A program made the position numbers and the translations under genes. From Candidatus Woesearchaeota archaeon (GTDB lineage Archaea > Nanobdellota > Nanobdellia > Woesearchaeales > UBA11576): a DNA stretch of 10,900 nt. The stretch lies in contig JALWQS010000152.1 in the NCBI GenBank assembly GCA_027083015.1, positions 1 to 10,900 on the forward strand. The letters are read 5' to 3'. Of the stretch, positions 4,006-9,591 are shown piece by piece. The notes under the pieces are model-generated. The model saw only the letters and a program-made list of their open reading frames with translations, made no database searches and was not told the DNA's origin. Numbering within the stretch: the first letter of the stretch is position 1; the number at the start of each line of letters is the position of its first letter.

Positions 4006-6027
4006 TTAGACTCTTGTCACTGGACTGGTCTCTTCCAGCTCTTCTTCTGGTTCGCTCACTTCATAAGGGCATTCTTCATGCCTTCCTGGTATGTAACCAT
4101 GCTTAGGGCATATTGAGAATGTTGGTGTTATGGTGAAGTAGGGCAGTTTGAAGTTGTAGGCGATCCTTTTTACCAGGTTTTTGCAGGTTTCTACATCATT
4201 TATCTGTTCTCCTAGGAATCCGTGGAGTACTGTTCCTCCTGTATACTTTACCTGTAGTGGATCTTGTAGTTCTAATGCTTCGAATATGTCTGTTGTATAA
4301 TCTACAGGCAGTTGTGTGGAGTTTGTATAGTATGGTTCTTCTTCTCCTGCTGTTATTATGTCAGGGTATCTTTCTTTGTCTATCCTGGCTAGCCTGTATG
4401 AGACTCCTTCTGCTGGTGTTGCTTCTAGGTTGTAGATGTTTCCTGTCTCTTCCTGGTATTTTGCCAGTCTGTCTCTCATGAAGTCTAGGACTTCTTGTGC
4501 GAACTTGATTCCTTTCTTCGTCGCTATATTGACTTCTGGGCCAAAGAAGTTCATAAGCGCTTCGTTCATGCCATTGAGTCCTATCGTGTTGAAGTGGTTC
4601 TGTAGTGTTCCTAGATATCTTTTTGAGAATGGCATGAGTCCTTTGTCCATGTTTCTCTGTACCATCTTTCTTTTGATCTCTAAGCTTTCTTTTGCTAGGT
4701 CCATGAGTTTTGCTAGTCTCTCGAAGAATTCTTCTTTTGTTTTTGATAAGTATCCTAGTCTTGGCATGTTGATAGTGACTACTCCTATGGATCCTGTCAT
4801 CTCTACTGCTCCGAATAGTCCTCCTCCTTTTTGTCTTAGTTCTCTCATGTCCATCTGTAACCTGCAGCACATGCTTCTGACGTCTCCTGGATTGAGTTCT
4901 GAATTTATGAAGTTCTGGAAGTATGGTATTCCGTATTTTGCAGTCATTGCGAACAGCATGTTTGCTTTTTCTGAGTCCCAGTCGAAGTCGTTTGTTATGT
5001 TGTAGGTTGGTATTGGGAACGTGAATATCCTTCCTTTTGCATCCCCTTCGGTCATCACTTCGATGAATGCTTTGTTTATCATGTCCATCTCTTTCTGGCA
5101 TTCTCCGTACGTGAAGTCCATCTCTTTTCCGCCGACTATGGCTTTTTTGTTTTTCATGTCTTCTGGCACTACCCAGTCTAGTGTTATGTTGGAGAATGGT
5201 GTTTGTCCTCCCCATCTTGAAGGTACGTTCATGTTGAATACGAATCCTTGTATGTTCTGTTTTACTTGTTTGTAGGTAAGGTTTTCTGTCTTTACGAATG
5301 GTGCTAGGTATGTGTCAAAGCTGCTGAATGCTTGTGCTCCTGCCCATTCGTTCTGTAGTGTTCCTATAAAGTTTATCATCTGCCAGAGTGCGCTTCCTAG
5401 GTGTTTTGCTGGTTTGCTGTCTATCTTTCCTGGCACTCCGTTGAACCCTTCTGTGAGCAGTTGTCTTAATGACCATCCTGCGCAGTATCCTGCGATTCCC
5501 ATTCCCAGATCATGGATATGCAGATCTCCGTTTCTATGCGCTTCTGATATCTCTTGCGGATAGACATTGTGTAGTGTGTAGTGTGCGAATACGGTGCTTG
5601 CTGCGTGCATCAGTAATCCTGATAGTGAATAATCTTGGTTTGAGTTCTCGTTGACTCTCCAGTCAGATTGCATGAGATATCCATCCATGGTTTTGTTGAC
5701 ATTCATCATCACTGAATCTTCTTCTCTTACTCTTTTTCTTTGATCTCTGTATAGTATGTAGGCTTTTGCGATCTCTACTTCTGCACTTTCGATGAGCACC
5801 TTTTCTATCAGGTCTTGTATCATCTCTACGGTTGGTATGACTCCTCCTTTGAAGAATATCTCAAGTATAGATGTGGTCTTTTTTGACAGTTCTTTCGCTT
5901 TGTTGTAGTCATCTTGTCCTACTGCTTTTATTGCTTTGAATATGCAGTCTGTTATCCTGTTTTCGTCGAAAAGAACTAGTTGTCCATCTCTTTTTTGTAC
6001 TCTTTTTACCTTTGTGATCTCATCCAT
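4006..6027 (-). CDS. nrdD: Class III (anaerobic) ribonucleoside-triphosphate reductase, large part lacking the glycyl-radical loop
   Basis: This 673-residue protein would reduce ribonucleoside triphosphates to dNTPs without oxygen. The N-terminal ATP-cone (about 5-100, with VQKRDGQLVLFDENRI) should sense ATP/dATP. The catalytic barrel follows, with the active-site cysteine candidates Cys182 (AGYCAGWS) and Cys387/Cys388 (RSMCCRLQ), the latter matching the position of the thiyl-radical cysteine. NIYNLEATPAEG and YYTNSTQLPVDY are typical of the archaeal/Thermotoga-type enzyme. The C-terminus reaches the zinc site (CPKHG from Cys640, then ECP at Cys653) and then stops after an acidic tail (PEEELEETSPVTRV). 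The glycyl-radical loop is missing; it is encoded by the next gene. No intein is seen. The gene starts 34 bp after nrdR, with an AGAGG-like ribosome site. Confidence 0.95.
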   Translation of the reverse strand: MDEITKVKRVQKRDGQLVLFDENRITDCIFKAIKAVGQDDYNKAKELSKKTTSILEIFFKGGVIPTVEMIQDLIEKVLIESAEVEIAKAYILYRDQRKRVREEDSVMMNVNKTMDGYLMQSDWRVNENSNQDYSLSGLLMHAASTVFAHYTLHNVYPQEISEAHRNGDLHIHDLGMGIAGYCAGWSLRQLLTEGFNGVPGKIDSKPAKHLGSALWQMINFIGTLQNEWAGAQAFSSFDTYLAPFVKTENLTYKQVKQNIQGFVFNMNVPSRWGGQTPFSNITLDWVVPEDMKNKKAIVGGKEMDFTYGECQKEMDMINKAFIEVMTEGDAKGRIFTFPIPTYNITNDFDWDSEKANMLFAMTAKYGIPYFQNFINSELNPGDVRSMCCRLQMDMRELRQKGGGLFGAVEMTGSIGVVTINMPRLGYLSKTKEEFFERLAKLMDLAKESLEIKRKMVQRNMDKGLMPFSKRYLGTLQNHFNTIGLNGMNEALMNFFGPEVNIATKKGIKFAQEVLDFMRDRLAKYQEETGNIYNLEATPAEGVSYRLARIDKERYPDIITAGEEEPYYTNSTQLPVDYTTDIFEALELQDPLQVKYTGGTVLHGFLGEQINDVETCKNLVKRIAYNFKLPYFTITPTFSICPKHGYIPGRHEECPYEVSEPEEELEETSPVTRV

Positions 6028-6061
6028 TTTTTACAGCCTCTCTTTTTCTCCGTTTTTGGAG

Positions 6062-6535
6062 TTAGTCTTTTTTTGTTGCTTGTTTTTTTCTGGTCAGCCT
6101 GTTGAGTTCGTTTTCGAAGTCTTCTATATCTTTGAAGTCTTTGTATACTGAGGCGAATCTTATGTATGCGACCTTATCAAGCCTTTTGAGTTTCTTTACG
6201 AGCAGCTCGCCTATTTTCTTTGATGGTATCTCTGTCAGTTCGGAGTTTTTTAGTTCGGTTTCGACTTCGTTGACGATCTTGTTCAGCTGGTCCCTTGTTA
6301 CTGGTCTTTTTTCGCACGCCCTTAGCAATCCTTTCATTACTTTTTCTCTGTCGAATTGTTCTCTTGTGCCGTCTTTCTTTATTATTACTAGTGATATGTT
6401 TTCGAGCCTTTCGTAGGTGGTGAAGCGTTTTTGGCAGTTAAGGCATTCACGTCTCCTTCTTGTTGACTCGTTGTTGTCTGTTTCTCTTTTGTCTATGACT
6501 TTTGAATCAAGGCTTCCGCAATAAGGGCATTTCAT
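6062..6535 (-). CDS. nrdR: Transcriptional repressor NrdR
   Basis: This 157-residue regulator of ribonucleotide reductase genes has an N-terminal zinc ribbon, CPYC (3-6) and CLNC (31-34), with the basic stretch TRRRRE between that contacts DNA. An ATP-cone follows (about 46-136: VIIKKDGTREQFDREKVMKGL to VAYIRFASVYKDF). The family senses ATP/dATP and binds pairs of NrdR boxes. The open frame continues to 6565, but the ATG at 6535 begins exactly at the conserved MKCPYC and has AGGAG six bases upstream. The basic C-terminal tail (RLTRKKQATKKD) is usual. NrdR is widespread in bacteria and much rarer in archaea, so it was probably acquired by transfer. It leads the nrdD operon, so the boxes found upstream would make it self-regulating. 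Confidence 0.95.
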   Translation of the reverse strand: MKCPYCGSLDSKVIDKRETDNNESTRRRRECLNCQKRFTTYERLENISLVIIKKDGTREQFDREKVMKGLLRACEKRPVTRDQLNKIVNEVETELKNSELTEIPSKKIGELLVKKLKRLDKVAYIRFASVYKDFKDIEDFENELNRLTRKKQATKKD

Positions 6536-6563
6536 GTTTTTCTCCTGTGGCCTTAGCGCTCCC

Positions 6564-6585
6564 AACCTTTCTGCAAGGTTTTTTT
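6564..6585. repeat. Short hairpin in the nrdR leader
   Basis: AACCTT (6564-6569) and AAGGTT (6575-6580) form a 6-bp stem with a five-base loop, about 30 nt upstream of the nrdR start. Read on the plus strand it is followed by a T-run and looks like a terminator, but no plus-strand gene precedes it. On the transcribed minus strand it is preceded by an A-run. Confidence 0.35.
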
Positions 6586-6606
6586 CGCCTTATCAGACCT
6601 TTTTTG

Positions 6607-6667
6607 TGTGTTATTGGAAAATAGTAAAATCCACAATATGTTGTGGTTTGGGTTGGTCCAATACACA
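6607..6667 (-). repeat. Nested inverted repeats in the nrdR leader
   Basis: CCAATACACA (6658-6667) pairs with TGTGTTATTGG (6607-6617) with a single bulged base. The two arms enclose the perfect inner arms CCACAA/TTGTGG of the NrdR-box-like dyad at 6631-6646. As RNA this would be a long stem carrying a second hairpin, covering most of the short leader open frame. Confidence 0.45.
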
Positions 6668-6673
6668 ACACAT
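6611..6673 (-). CDS. Possible 20-codon leader peptide upstream of nrdR
   Basis: This short frame begins MCCVLDQPKPQH and ends in FQ. Its ATG lies 24.5 nt after the centre of the TATA-like box at 6693-6702, the same spacing seen at leaderless genes in this window. A GGGGGAGGT ribosome-site match (6679-6687) also precedes it by five bases, useful only if transcription starts further upstream. The frame covers both NrdR-box-like sites and the nested inverted repeats. It could be a regulatory leader peptide or chance. There is no coding-bias evidence at this length. Confidence 0.3.
   Translation of the reverse strand: MCCVLDQPKPQHIVDFTIFQ
6631..6646. promoter_or_regulatory. NrdR box 1
   Basis: CCACAATATGTTGTGG is a near-palindrome that matches the bacterial NrdR-box consensus as I know it (ACACWATATATWGTGT) at 13 of 16 bases. 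It lies upstream of nrdR itself and just downstream of the likely transcription start, where bound repressor would block transcription. Confidence 0.65.
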
Positions 6674-6678
6674 GGTAT
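6663..6678. promoter_or_regulatory. NrdR box 2 (degenerate)
   Basis: ACACAACACATGGTAT matches the NrdR-box consensus at about 12 of 16 bases. It starts exactly 32 bp from box 1, leaving a 16-bp spacer. NrdR boxes normally occur in pairs about three helical turns apart, so the spacing supports a weak site. It overlaps the predicted transcription start. Confidence 0.5.
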
Positions 6679-6692
6679 ACCTCCCCCAAACT

Positions 6693-6702
6693 TATATTTA
6701 AA
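6693..6702 (-). promoter_or_regulatory. TATA-like box of the nrdR-nrdD operon
   Basis: On the minus strand this reads TTTAAATATA, a good archaeal TATA box. Transcription would start near 6672, inside NrdR box 2, giving a leader of about 137 nt before nrdR. A second candidate (CATATATG, 6719-6726) lies further upstream. Confidence 0.55.
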
Positions 6703-6703
6703 C

Positions 6704-6954
6704 ATTGTTGAAGAAAAACATATATGAACCAATCATGGTTTTTAGAAATATATACTGGATTGAGATACCATTAATTAGTACAAACGATTATTTTGTCTCA
6801 CTTTTGTATAGCTTCCTGGCTTAGAACTTGATCAGAGATTGCTGGAGACTCTTTAGAAGACATTACTGGCTTCTTTTGCTATCTTGTTGTATGTGCTTTT
6901 TTATGCTTGCTATTTGTGCTTACTATGGGTTCTGTTAAGTTCCCTTATTATATA
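6704..6954. other. Intergenic stretch with no recognised feature
   Basis: About 250 AT-rich bases lie between the nrdR promoter and the end of the 195-aa gene. I see a 5-bp inverted repeat followed by T (6727-6742), several TATA-like runs (6749-6754, 6942-6959) and a 21-codon minus-strand frame (6798-6863) without a ribosome site. I see no tRNA, C/D-box RNA or riboswitch shape. The stretch is ordinary promoter or 3' untranslated DNA as far as can be read by eye. Confidence 0.5.
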
Positions 6955-7542
6955 TTATACTCCTTTAGCCGGATGGAATGGTCTTTCCGCATATTCTGGT
7001 AGGAAGCTTTCCAGCTGGAAGTATTGCTTTATGGCTCCTAATAGTCTTGTCGTATCTTTTATCAGTTGTTGTTCTGCTTCGTCTATCTTCTGTTTGTAGA
7101 TACGGTTGATGTAGAAATGTCTTAACCATTCGTTCTTTAGCAGCCAGCTTTTTTCCCAATTCTTGTCTGGGTCAAGCTCCATATGGGCTGTTATGAAGAC
7201 TTCTACTTCTCCTTTGTTGGTCTTTACTTTGCTTCCTTCGTGGATTATCTCTGCTGATGTTAGTCCTAGGCCATGGAAATCTACATTGAGGTAGAATTTT
7301 ACAAAATGCGTGAATTTTTTGTCTGTGCGCCACCACACCCATACCTGTTTCATGCCGTTTCCTGATATTCTTTCAAGATAGAATTTTTCAATCCATTTAT
7401 CAGAACCTGAATCTGTGTATCCTTCATCTATAAGCCACTCATGTAGTCGCTTGTATAAGTACTCGAAACTGAAAACATGCTTGTAATTGAGGCTAAAGCT
7501 TCTTATCTTTATCTTCTTGTGCAATACCCACTTATCGGCCAT
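6955..7542 (-). CDS. Conserved-looking protein of unknown function, 195 aa
   Basis: I do not recognise this protein. It is soluble, rich in aromatic residues (many Trp, Tyr and Phe) and mixed alpha/beta, with no membrane segment or signal peptide. Notable stretches are VFSFEYLYKRLHEWLIDEGYTD (written here only for its first 20 positions: about residues 23-42), WIEKFYLERI, KQVWVWWRTDKKFTHFVKFYLNVDFH and a helical C-terminal half with INRIYKQKIDEAEQQL. The layout (helix, strand with charged alternation, KFYLNVDF strand, then a basic helix) recalls DPANN proteins of unknown function, but this is an impression only. A TATA-like box 26 nt before the ATG at 7542 supports a leaderless start. It diverges from the thymidine-kinase gene. 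Confidence 0.8.
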   Translation of the reverse strand: MADKWVLHKKIKIRSFSLNYKHVFSFEYLYKRLHEWLIDEGYTDSGSDKWIEKFYLERISGNGMKQVWVWWRTDKKFTHFVKFYLNVDFHGLGLTSAEIIHEGSKVKTNKGEVEVFITAHMELDPDKNWEKSWLLKNEWLRHFYINRIYKQKIDEAEQQLIKDTTRLLGAIKQYFQLESFLPEYAERPFHPAKGV

Positions 7543-7563
7543 GTTATGTCAATACAGAACTAC

Positions 7564-7573
7564 GTTTATATAC
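7564..7573. promoter_or_regulatory. TATA box between the 195-aa gene and the thymidine kinase gene
   Basis: GTTTATATAC holds a near-symmetrical TATATA. On the minus strand (GTATATAAAC) its centre is 26 nt before the ATG at 7542. On the plus strand TTTATATA could start a transcript near 7594, about 85 nt before the thymidine kinase gene; a weaker box (GTTTATTAG, near 7599-7607) is an alternative for that gene. Confidence 0.5.
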
Positions 7574-7664
7574 TTTTCGTCATGTTTTGGTGTCTAAGAA
7601 AGTTTATTAGCAAGTTCTTAAGCAGCCTAGATTTGATTATTGTCTTTTGTGTTTTGTTTGTTGT

Positions 7665-7672
7665 TAGGAGGT
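7665..7672 (+). promoter_or_regulatory. Shine-Dalgarno of the thymidine kinase gene
   Basis: AGGAGGTG lies six bases before the ATG at 7679 and decides the start; the frame is open for 13 further codons upstream. Confidence 0.75.
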
Positions 7673-7678
7673 GCTAAG

Positions 7679-8992
7679 ATGGGTGATCTGTTGAGACCTT
7701 TTACGCAGAGTCATATGCGGCTTATTGTGGGTAATGTTTGGTCTGGAAAGACTACAAGGGTTGTCAACACCCTTGATGCTTATAGGGATCGTGTTTGGAA
7801 AAGGGGTTCAAAGAGTTGGAAAGATTCTAATTTTCTTCTGTTTAAGCATCCTAATGATGATCCTGAAAATCCTGGTATGATAGGGCCTTATGATGCTGTT
7901 GAGACTGACGATCCTGATGATCTTGCAGATCTTATCACTGAAAATACTGAAGTTGTTGTCGGTACAGGTCTTAACCATTATACTGATCCTAAGATTGTTG
8001 ATCTTCTTGTTGCTGTTGTTGAGAGCGGAAGGATGGTTTATGGTTCTGGCACAAATCTTGATTATGAGGGCAGACCTTTTAATCACATGCCTGAGCTTAT
8101 GGCTAAGTCTGATTTTATCTTCTTGCTAAAGAGCATCTGTGCTGAGAAAGGCTGTACCGAACAGGCTGTCAGAAGTATTAAATCTTCTTCTGTTTCTGAG
8201 GGTGCTGTTAAGGTGCCTGGTGCTGAACGTTGGGAACCCCGCTGTCTGAAACATTTTTATTATGCTGGTCGTCCTGATCATAAGCCTTGGTTGGTGGATC
8301 AGATGGGTCGTTTGGTGCTTGACATAGGTCCTATGTTTTCTGGTAAGTCTGATACTCTTATCCAGAGGATCAAGAGTGCTGAACGTAGCGGTAAGCGTAT
8401 TGTTGTCTTTAAGCCTATGACTGATGATCGTTGGGAGGATGGTACCAGAATTGAAGTTTATGATCATGGTCGCATAAGGACGAGAAACGGTCCTGAAAGA
8501 GAGGCAGTCTTTGTTCAGACTGGTGATCAGATAAGAGATTACTTGGAGAATAACCCTGGGATTAGAGAGGTTTATATTGATGAAGCGCAGTTTATTCAGG
8601 GGGTTTTTGATACTATAAATGATGCGATCTATCAGGGTTACCGGTTTTATGTTACTGGTTTACATAGGGATTTTAAGAGGGATCCTTTCTTTGATGTTCC
8701 CAAGCTGATGACTATTGCTGATGAGATAAATATGCATCGGGCTGTTTGTGTCAGATGCGGTCATCCTGCTGTTGAGAATCAGAGGTTGAAGAAAAAGGGC
8801 GACATGTGGTTGCCTGTTGATTATACTGATCCGATAGTTTTGGTGGGTGATGACGATTACCAGGCTCGTTGTTTAAGGTGTCATGAGCTTCCAGGTAAGC
8901 CTTCAGGCCCTTATGTTTTTGAGCCTTATCTTTCTCGCAGTTATAGGTCAGGCATTGGTCGTGGCGGTCTTAATGCTGATCTTTTGCCTTGA
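7679..8992 (+). CDS. tdk: Tandem thymidine kinase: degenerate N-terminal copy fused to an intact copy
   Basis: This 437-residue protein contains two type II (TK1-like) thymidine kinase domains; a normal enzyme has about 190-230 residues. The C-terminal copy (about 211-437) has the P-loop GPMFSGKS (217-224), the catalytic IDEAQF (Glu302), GLHRDFKRDPFFDVPKL (327-343) and zinc cysteines CVRC (357-360) and CLRC (398-401). It should phosphorylate thymidine with ATP. The N-terminal copy (about 11-210) keeps a P-loop, GNVWSGKTT (18-26), and the lasso-like segment TNLDYEGRPFNHMPEL (125-140). Where DEAQF should be it has VVGTGLNHY (94-101), so the catalytic Glu and its Asp are gone, and the zinc pair is altered (Cys154-Cys159, Cys189, His192). 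It probably acts as a structural or ATP-sensing partner. TK1 enzymes are tetramers, so two fusions could form a pseudo-tetramer. Confidence 0.92.
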   Translation: MGDLLRPFTQSHMRLIVGNVWSGKTTRVVNTLDAYRDRVWKRGSKSWKDSNFLLFKHPNDDPENPGMIGPYDAVETDDPDDLADLITENTEVVVGTGLNHYTDPKIVDLLVAVVESGRMVYGSGTNLDYEGRPFNHMPELMAKSDFIFLLKSICAEKGCTEQAVRSIKSSSVSEGAVKVPGAERWEPRCLKHFYYAGRPDHKPWLVDQMGRLVLDIGPMFSGKSDTLIQRIKSAERSGKRIVVFKPMTDDRWEDGTRIEVYDHGRIRTRNGPEREAVFVQTGDQIRDYLENNPGIREVYIDEAQFIQGVFDTINDAIYQGYRFYVTGLHRDFKRDPFFDVPKLMTIADEINMHRAVCVRCGHPAVENQRLKKKGDMWLPVDYTDPIVLVGDDDYQARCLRCHELPGKPSGPYVFEPYLSRSYRSGIGRGGLNADLLP

Positions 8993-9016
8993 TCTCCTGT
9001 TTTGCTGTTCGGAACA

Positions 9017-9024
9017 TTTAAATA
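9017..9024 (+). promoter_or_regulatory. TATA box of the four-helix membrane gene
   Basis: TTTAAATA lies in the 74-bp gap after the thymidine kinase gene. It predicts a start near 9045 and a short leader of about 22 nt that includes GAGGT (9051-9055). Confidence 0.5.
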
Positions 9025-9066
9025 CTATCCTCTGGTTTTATTCATCAAAAGAGGTTATTGTCTAAG

Positions 9067-9540
9067 ATGAAGTATCTGTCAGTCACTTTGAAACTGATGT
9101 CTTTGTATATGATGTTTGTAGGTGTTTTTGCTCTTTTTTTTCAGTCTGCAGGCGCTTTCTTGTTCTTGTTTAAGGTTACTGATCCTATCTTGATGAGGGC
9201 TTGGGGTGTGACTTTGATTACCTTGGCATTGTTTTATCTTATGATCTCTTATGATGTTCAGAAGTACCGTACTTTGATATGGGTTGGTGTTGTTCATCTG
9301 AGCATTTCTTTCTTCAATACTTTATACCATATCGGTACTAAGCAGACTACAACGTTGGAATCTATAAGTATTGGTGTTTTCTTTATCCCTGTTTTTCTGA
9401 TAGTCCTGCTTACTGGTATTTTGCATAAGCCTAAGGAAGAGGTTGTTTTTGAGATTAGGGATTCTGGTAAGAAGCTTAAGGAGGTTCCCAGAAACCTGCC
9501 TGAACATGTGAGGGAGAAGCATCCGCTTCATGGTAAGTGA
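9067..9540 (+). CDS. Four-helix membrane protein of unknown function
   Basis: This 157-residue protein has four hydrophobic segments, at about 10-35, 44-62, 68-88 and 101-119. They are followed by a charged tail of nearly 40 residues (KPKEEVVFEIRDSG...EHVREKHPLHGK), probably in the cytoplasm. The MRAWGVTLITLALFY and VGVVHLSISFFNTLYH segments loosely recall small four-helix families such as BphX-like and DoxX-like proteins, which gives no function. The ATG at 9067 is chosen; a TTG at 9058 would add three residues but sits too close to the GAGGT ribosome site (9051-9055). It has its own TATA-like box, so it need not depend on the thymidine kinase transcript. A T-rich stretch follows the stop. 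Confidence 0.78.
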   Translation: MKYLSVTLKLMSLYMMFVGVFALFFQSAGAFLFLFKVTDPILMRAWGVTLITLALFYLMISYDVQKYRTLIWVGVVHLSISFFNTLYHIGTKQTTTLESISIGVFFIPVFLIVLLTGILHKPKEEVVFEIRDSGKKLKEVPRNLPEHVREKHPLHGK

Positions 9541-9546
9541 TCGGTA

Positions 9547-9577
9547 TTTTGTTTGCTGTTTCTATTTGTTGTTTTGT
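9547..9577 (+). terminator. T-rich terminator-like stretch
   Basis: A run of T clusters (TTTTG, TTTG, TTTC, TTTG, TTTTG, TTT) follows the four-helix membrane gene by a few bases, in the 51-bp gap before the converging ureohydrolase gene. Archaeal RNA polymerase often stops at such T-rich DNA without a hairpin. Confidence 0.5.
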
Positions 9578-9591
9578 TTCCTCGGTTAGTT

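Noticed and set aside
3950..4060. Programmed minus-1 frameshift joining the two NrdD parts
   Set aside because: The frame of the small protein is open for about 24 codons upstream of its ATG and overlaps the end of the large gene, but A AAA AAG lies at and after the stop codon, not before it, and no other slippery heptamer is seen. The strong ribosome site and ATG explain the small protein better.
3989..4075. Sequencing error or simple nonsense mutation splitting nrdD
   Set aside because: A single-base error cannot create about 75 nt of unrelated sequence (acidic tail, stop, spacer with GGAGGT) between the CP and KCG halves of the zinc knuckle.
4361..5215. Long frame inside nrdD (284 aa) and other long antisense frames
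   Set aside because: The translations are rich in Arg/Lys/His or Ser/Leu as expected for shadows of a real gene, with no domain motifs.
4006..6027. Intein or intron in nrdD
   Set aside because: Archaeal nrdD genes often carry inteins, but the reading frame is continuous across all conserved blocks with no intein-like insertion.
6564..6587. Plus-strand intrinsic terminator
   Set aside because: The hairpin plus T-run shape is good, but no plus-strand gene ends nearby; it is more likely part of the nrdR leader or chance.
6507..6689. 60-aa minus-strand frame upstream of nrdR
   Set aside because: It would start at TTG, runs through the operator region into nrdR in another frame, and shows no family features.
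6798..6863. 21-codon minus-strand frame in the intergenic region
   Set aside because: It has no ribosome site, and the nearest TATA-like run is about 37 nt away, outside the leaderless spacing.
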